DNA from: Betaproteobacteria bacterium
Lineage (GTDB): Bacteria > Pseudomonadota > Gammaproteobacteria > Burkholderiales > Casimicrobiaceae
Direction: 5' to 3'
DNA: 8,923 nt
NCBI GenBank assembly: GCA_005888865.1
Contig: VBCL01000041.1
Span: forward strand, 1-8,923
In this document: one piece after another, positions 7,268 through 8,923 of the stretch
How the letters are laid out: each line of letters starts with the position of its first letter
Numbering within the stretch: the first letter of the stretch is position 1
Position numbers and translations under genes: made by a program
Notes under the pieces: generated by a model
Databases searched by the model: none
The model's input: only the letters and a program-made list of their open reading frames with translations
What the model was told of the DNA's origin: nothing

Positions 7268-7269
7268 TG

Positions 7270-7349
7270 AGGGCCGGAATCCCGCGACCCCGCCGCAGCG
7301 GATTTATCGTTCATGCCTGCCGTGTGGGCTCCAATGAGGCTCCGGCCCT
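7270..7349 (+). other. Long-range stem after rpsO
   Basis: AGGGCCGGA (7270-7278) pairs perfectly with TCCGGCCCT (7341-7349), enclosing 62 bases that include a small CCGC/GCGG hairpin (7290-7301). The pairing starts just after the rpsO stop. With no T-tract after 7349 it is not a classical terminator. It could protect the rpsO 3' end or form part of a processing site. Confidence 0.5.
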
Positions 7350-7362
7350 ACTGATCAACCCG

Positions 7363-7411
7363 CAATGGCCACTGTCCGCTGCCAATTGAGTTGGCAACTG
7401 AGTGGCCATTG
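7363..7411 (+). promoter_or_regulatory. pnp leader stem-loop, candidate RNase III/PNPase autoregulation site
   Basis: CAATGGCCACT (7363-7373) pairs perfectly over 11 bp with AGTGGCCATTG (7401-7411). Inside is a second stem, TGCCAA (7380-7385) with TTGGCA (7391-7396), closed by a TTGAG loop and separated from the outer stem by a small internal loop. It lies 28 bases before the pnp start codon. In E. coli a long stem-loop in the pnp leader is cut by RNase III and then used by PNPase to repress its own synthesis. Position and shape here suggest the same role; this is inference. Confidence 0.6.
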
Positions 7412-7439
7412 ACGCTTTCGGACTCCTGAGGAAACAACC

Positions 7440-8923
7440 GTGTCAATGACCAGAAAATCGATCCCGTACGGCAAGCACACGCTGACGCTGGAGACGGGCG
7501 AGATTGCCCGCCAGGCGGGTGGCGCCGTGCTGGTCAACCTCGACGACACCGTCGTGCTCGTCACCGTCGTCGCCGCCAAGCAGGCGAAGCCGGGTCAGGA
7601 CTTCTTCCCGCTGACCGTGGACTACCAGGAGAAGACCTACGCCGCCGGCCGCATTCCCGGCGGATTCTTCCGACGCGAAGGCCGCCCGTCCGAGAAGGAA
7701 ACGCTGACGTGTCGTCTGATCGACCGGCCGATCAGGCCGCTGTTTCCGGAAGGCTTCTACAACGAAGTGCAGGTGATCGCGACGGTCATGTCGGTCGATC
7801 CGGAGATCGATCCCGACATTCCCGCGCTGATCGGCGCCTCGGCGGCGATCGGCCTGGCAGGCATTCCATTCGACGGCCCGATCGGCGCGGCGCGCGTCGG
7901 CTATATCGATGGTCAGTACGTGCTCAACCCGACCAAAACCGAGCTCACGACCTCCAAGCTCGACCTCGTGGTCGCCGGGACCGAAGCCGCGGTGCTCATG
8001 GTCGAATCGGAAGCGAAAGAACTCCCCGAGGAAGTGATGCTCGGCGCTGTGGTCTACGGACACCAGCAGCAGCAGGCGGTGATCGAGCTGATCCACGCGC
8101 TGGTCGAGGAAGCGGGCAAGCCGCTCTGGGATTGGAAGGCGCCGCCGAAGGACGAAGCGATGATCGCCAAGGTCACGGCGGCCGCCGAGGGCGATCTGCG
8201 CGCGGCGTATTCGCTGCGCCAGAAGCAGGCCCGCCAGCAGCGCCTCAAGGAAATCGCGGCGAAGGTCGAAACCGAATGTCTCGCTGCGGACGCCGATGCC
8301 GACGCCAAGAACCACGTCGGCAACCTGCTCTTCGACATCGAGGCCAAGATCGTCCGCAGTCAGATCCTGTCCGGCGAGCCCCGCATCGACGGACGCGACA
8401 CTCGGACCGTCCGTCCGATATCGATCCGCACCAGCGCATTGCCGCGCACGCACGGCTCGGCGCTGTTTACGCGCGGCGAGACGCAGGCGATGGTCGTCGC
8501 CACGCTCGGCACCGTGCGCGACGAGCAGATCATCGATGCGCTGATGGGTGAATATCGGGAACGATTCATGTTCCACTACAACATGCCGCCGTACGCGACC
8601 GGCGAAACCGGCCGCGTCGGCAGCCCGAAGCGGCGCGAAATCGGCCACGGCCGGCTCGCCAAACGGGCACTCGTCGCGGTATTGCCCGGCGGCGAGGAAT
8701 TCGCCTATTCGATCCGCGTCGTCTCCGAGATCACCGAATCGAACGGCAGCTCGTCGATGGCATCGGTCTGCGGCGCGAGCCTCGCGCTGATGGACGCCGG
8801 GGTGCCGATGAAGGCGCACGTTGCCGGCATCGCGATGGGGCTCATCAAGGACGGCAACCGATTCGCCGTGCTCTCCGACATCCTCGGCGACGAGGATCAT
8901 CTCGGCGACATGGACTTCAAGGT
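7440..8923 (+). CDS. pnp: Polyribonucleotide nucleotidyltransferase (PNPase), 3' part outside window
   Basis: PNPase degrades RNA 3' to 5' by phosphorolysis, often with RNase E in the degradosome, and can add 3' tails. The frame is open for 494 codons to the window end; about 200 residues (KH and S1 RNA-binding domains) are missing. The first RNase PH-like domain (about 1-140) has [12 protein letters not shown] and [15 protein letters not shown] helical linker follows (to about 290), then the second RNase PH-like domain with [28 protein letters not shown] and [14 protein letters not shown]. The metal-binding Asp residues fall at 486 and 492 and the following Lys at 494, the same numbers as in E. 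coli, supporting the chosen GTG start. That GTG has GAGGA (7428-7432) at 7 bases. The alternative ATG at 7446 is in frame but 13 bases from the same site. The structured leader suggests autoregulation. Confidence 0.96.
   Translation, partial: MSMTRKSIPYGKHTLTLETGEIARQAGGAVLVNLDDTVVLVTVVAAKQAKPGQDFFPLTVDYQEKTYAAGRIPGGFFRREGRPSEKETLTCRLIDRPIRPLFPEGFYNEVQVIATVMSVDPEIDPDIPALIGASAAIGLAGIPFDGPIGAARVGYIDGQYVLNPTKTELTTSKLDLVVAGTEAAVLMVESEAKELPEEVMLGAVVYGHQQQQAVIELIHALVEEAGKPLWDWKAPPKDEAMIAKVTAAAEGDLRAAYSLRQKQARQQRLKEIAAKVETECLAADADADAKNHVGNLLFDIEAKIVRSQILSGEPRIDGRDTRTVRPISIRTSALPRTHGSALFTRGETQAMVVATLGTVRDEQIIDALMGEYRERFMFHYNMPPYATGETGRVGSPKRREIGHGRLAKRALVAVLPGGEEFAYSIRVVSEITESNGSSSMASVCGASLALMDAGVPMKAHVAGIAMGLIKDGNRFAVLSDILGDEDHLGDMDFK

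Noticed and set aside
7443..8900. 485-codon open frame on the minus strand opposite pnp
   Set aside because: Antisense to well-conserved PNPase sequence, with no family resemblance; a shadow frame.

Overview
The window is a conserved housekeeping block from a high-GC Gram-negative bacterium, almost certainly a betaproteobacterium. The gene order rimP-nusA-infB-rbfA-truB-rpsO-pnp is typical of Proteobacteria. From memory, the NusA, IF2 and PNPase sequences look closest to Burkholderiales/Nitrosomonadales-type proteins. I cannot resolve the lineage further without a search.

Bases 1-962 are the less ordinary flank. Bases 1-309 hold no convincing gene: one doubtful minus-strand ORF whose stop codon is the first three bases, plus two small hairpins. 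Bases 310-753 encode, on the minus strand, a small proline-rich lipoprotein of unknown function. Between it and rimP lies a divergent intergenic region. At its rimP end are an extended -10 promoter (about 887-895) and, only about 20 bases further on, a strong intrinsic terminator (915-942). This looks like a premature terminator in the rimP operon leader.

Bases 963-6913 are the transcription/translation operon on the plus strand: rimP (30S maturation), nusA (elongation/termination factor), infB (IF2), rbfA (30S maturation) and truB (tRNA U55 pseudouridine). rimP/nusA and rbfA/truB overlap at stop/start codons, suggesting translational coupling. nusA carries an apparent 1-base deletion just after its expected start. 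The infB-rbfA gap holds a two-hairpin REP-like repeat.

Bases 6914-8923 hold rpsO (S15) with its own promoter, then a 172-base intergenic region with two long-range stem structures (a likely RNA-processing and autoregulation site), then pnp (PNPase), which is cut by the window end.

I see no mobile element, CRISPR array, tRNA or rRNA, and no sign of a novel multi-gene system. The points worth a second look are the rimP leader, the nusA frame break, the REP-like element, the pnp leader, and unusual residues in the IF2 and TruB signature motifs.
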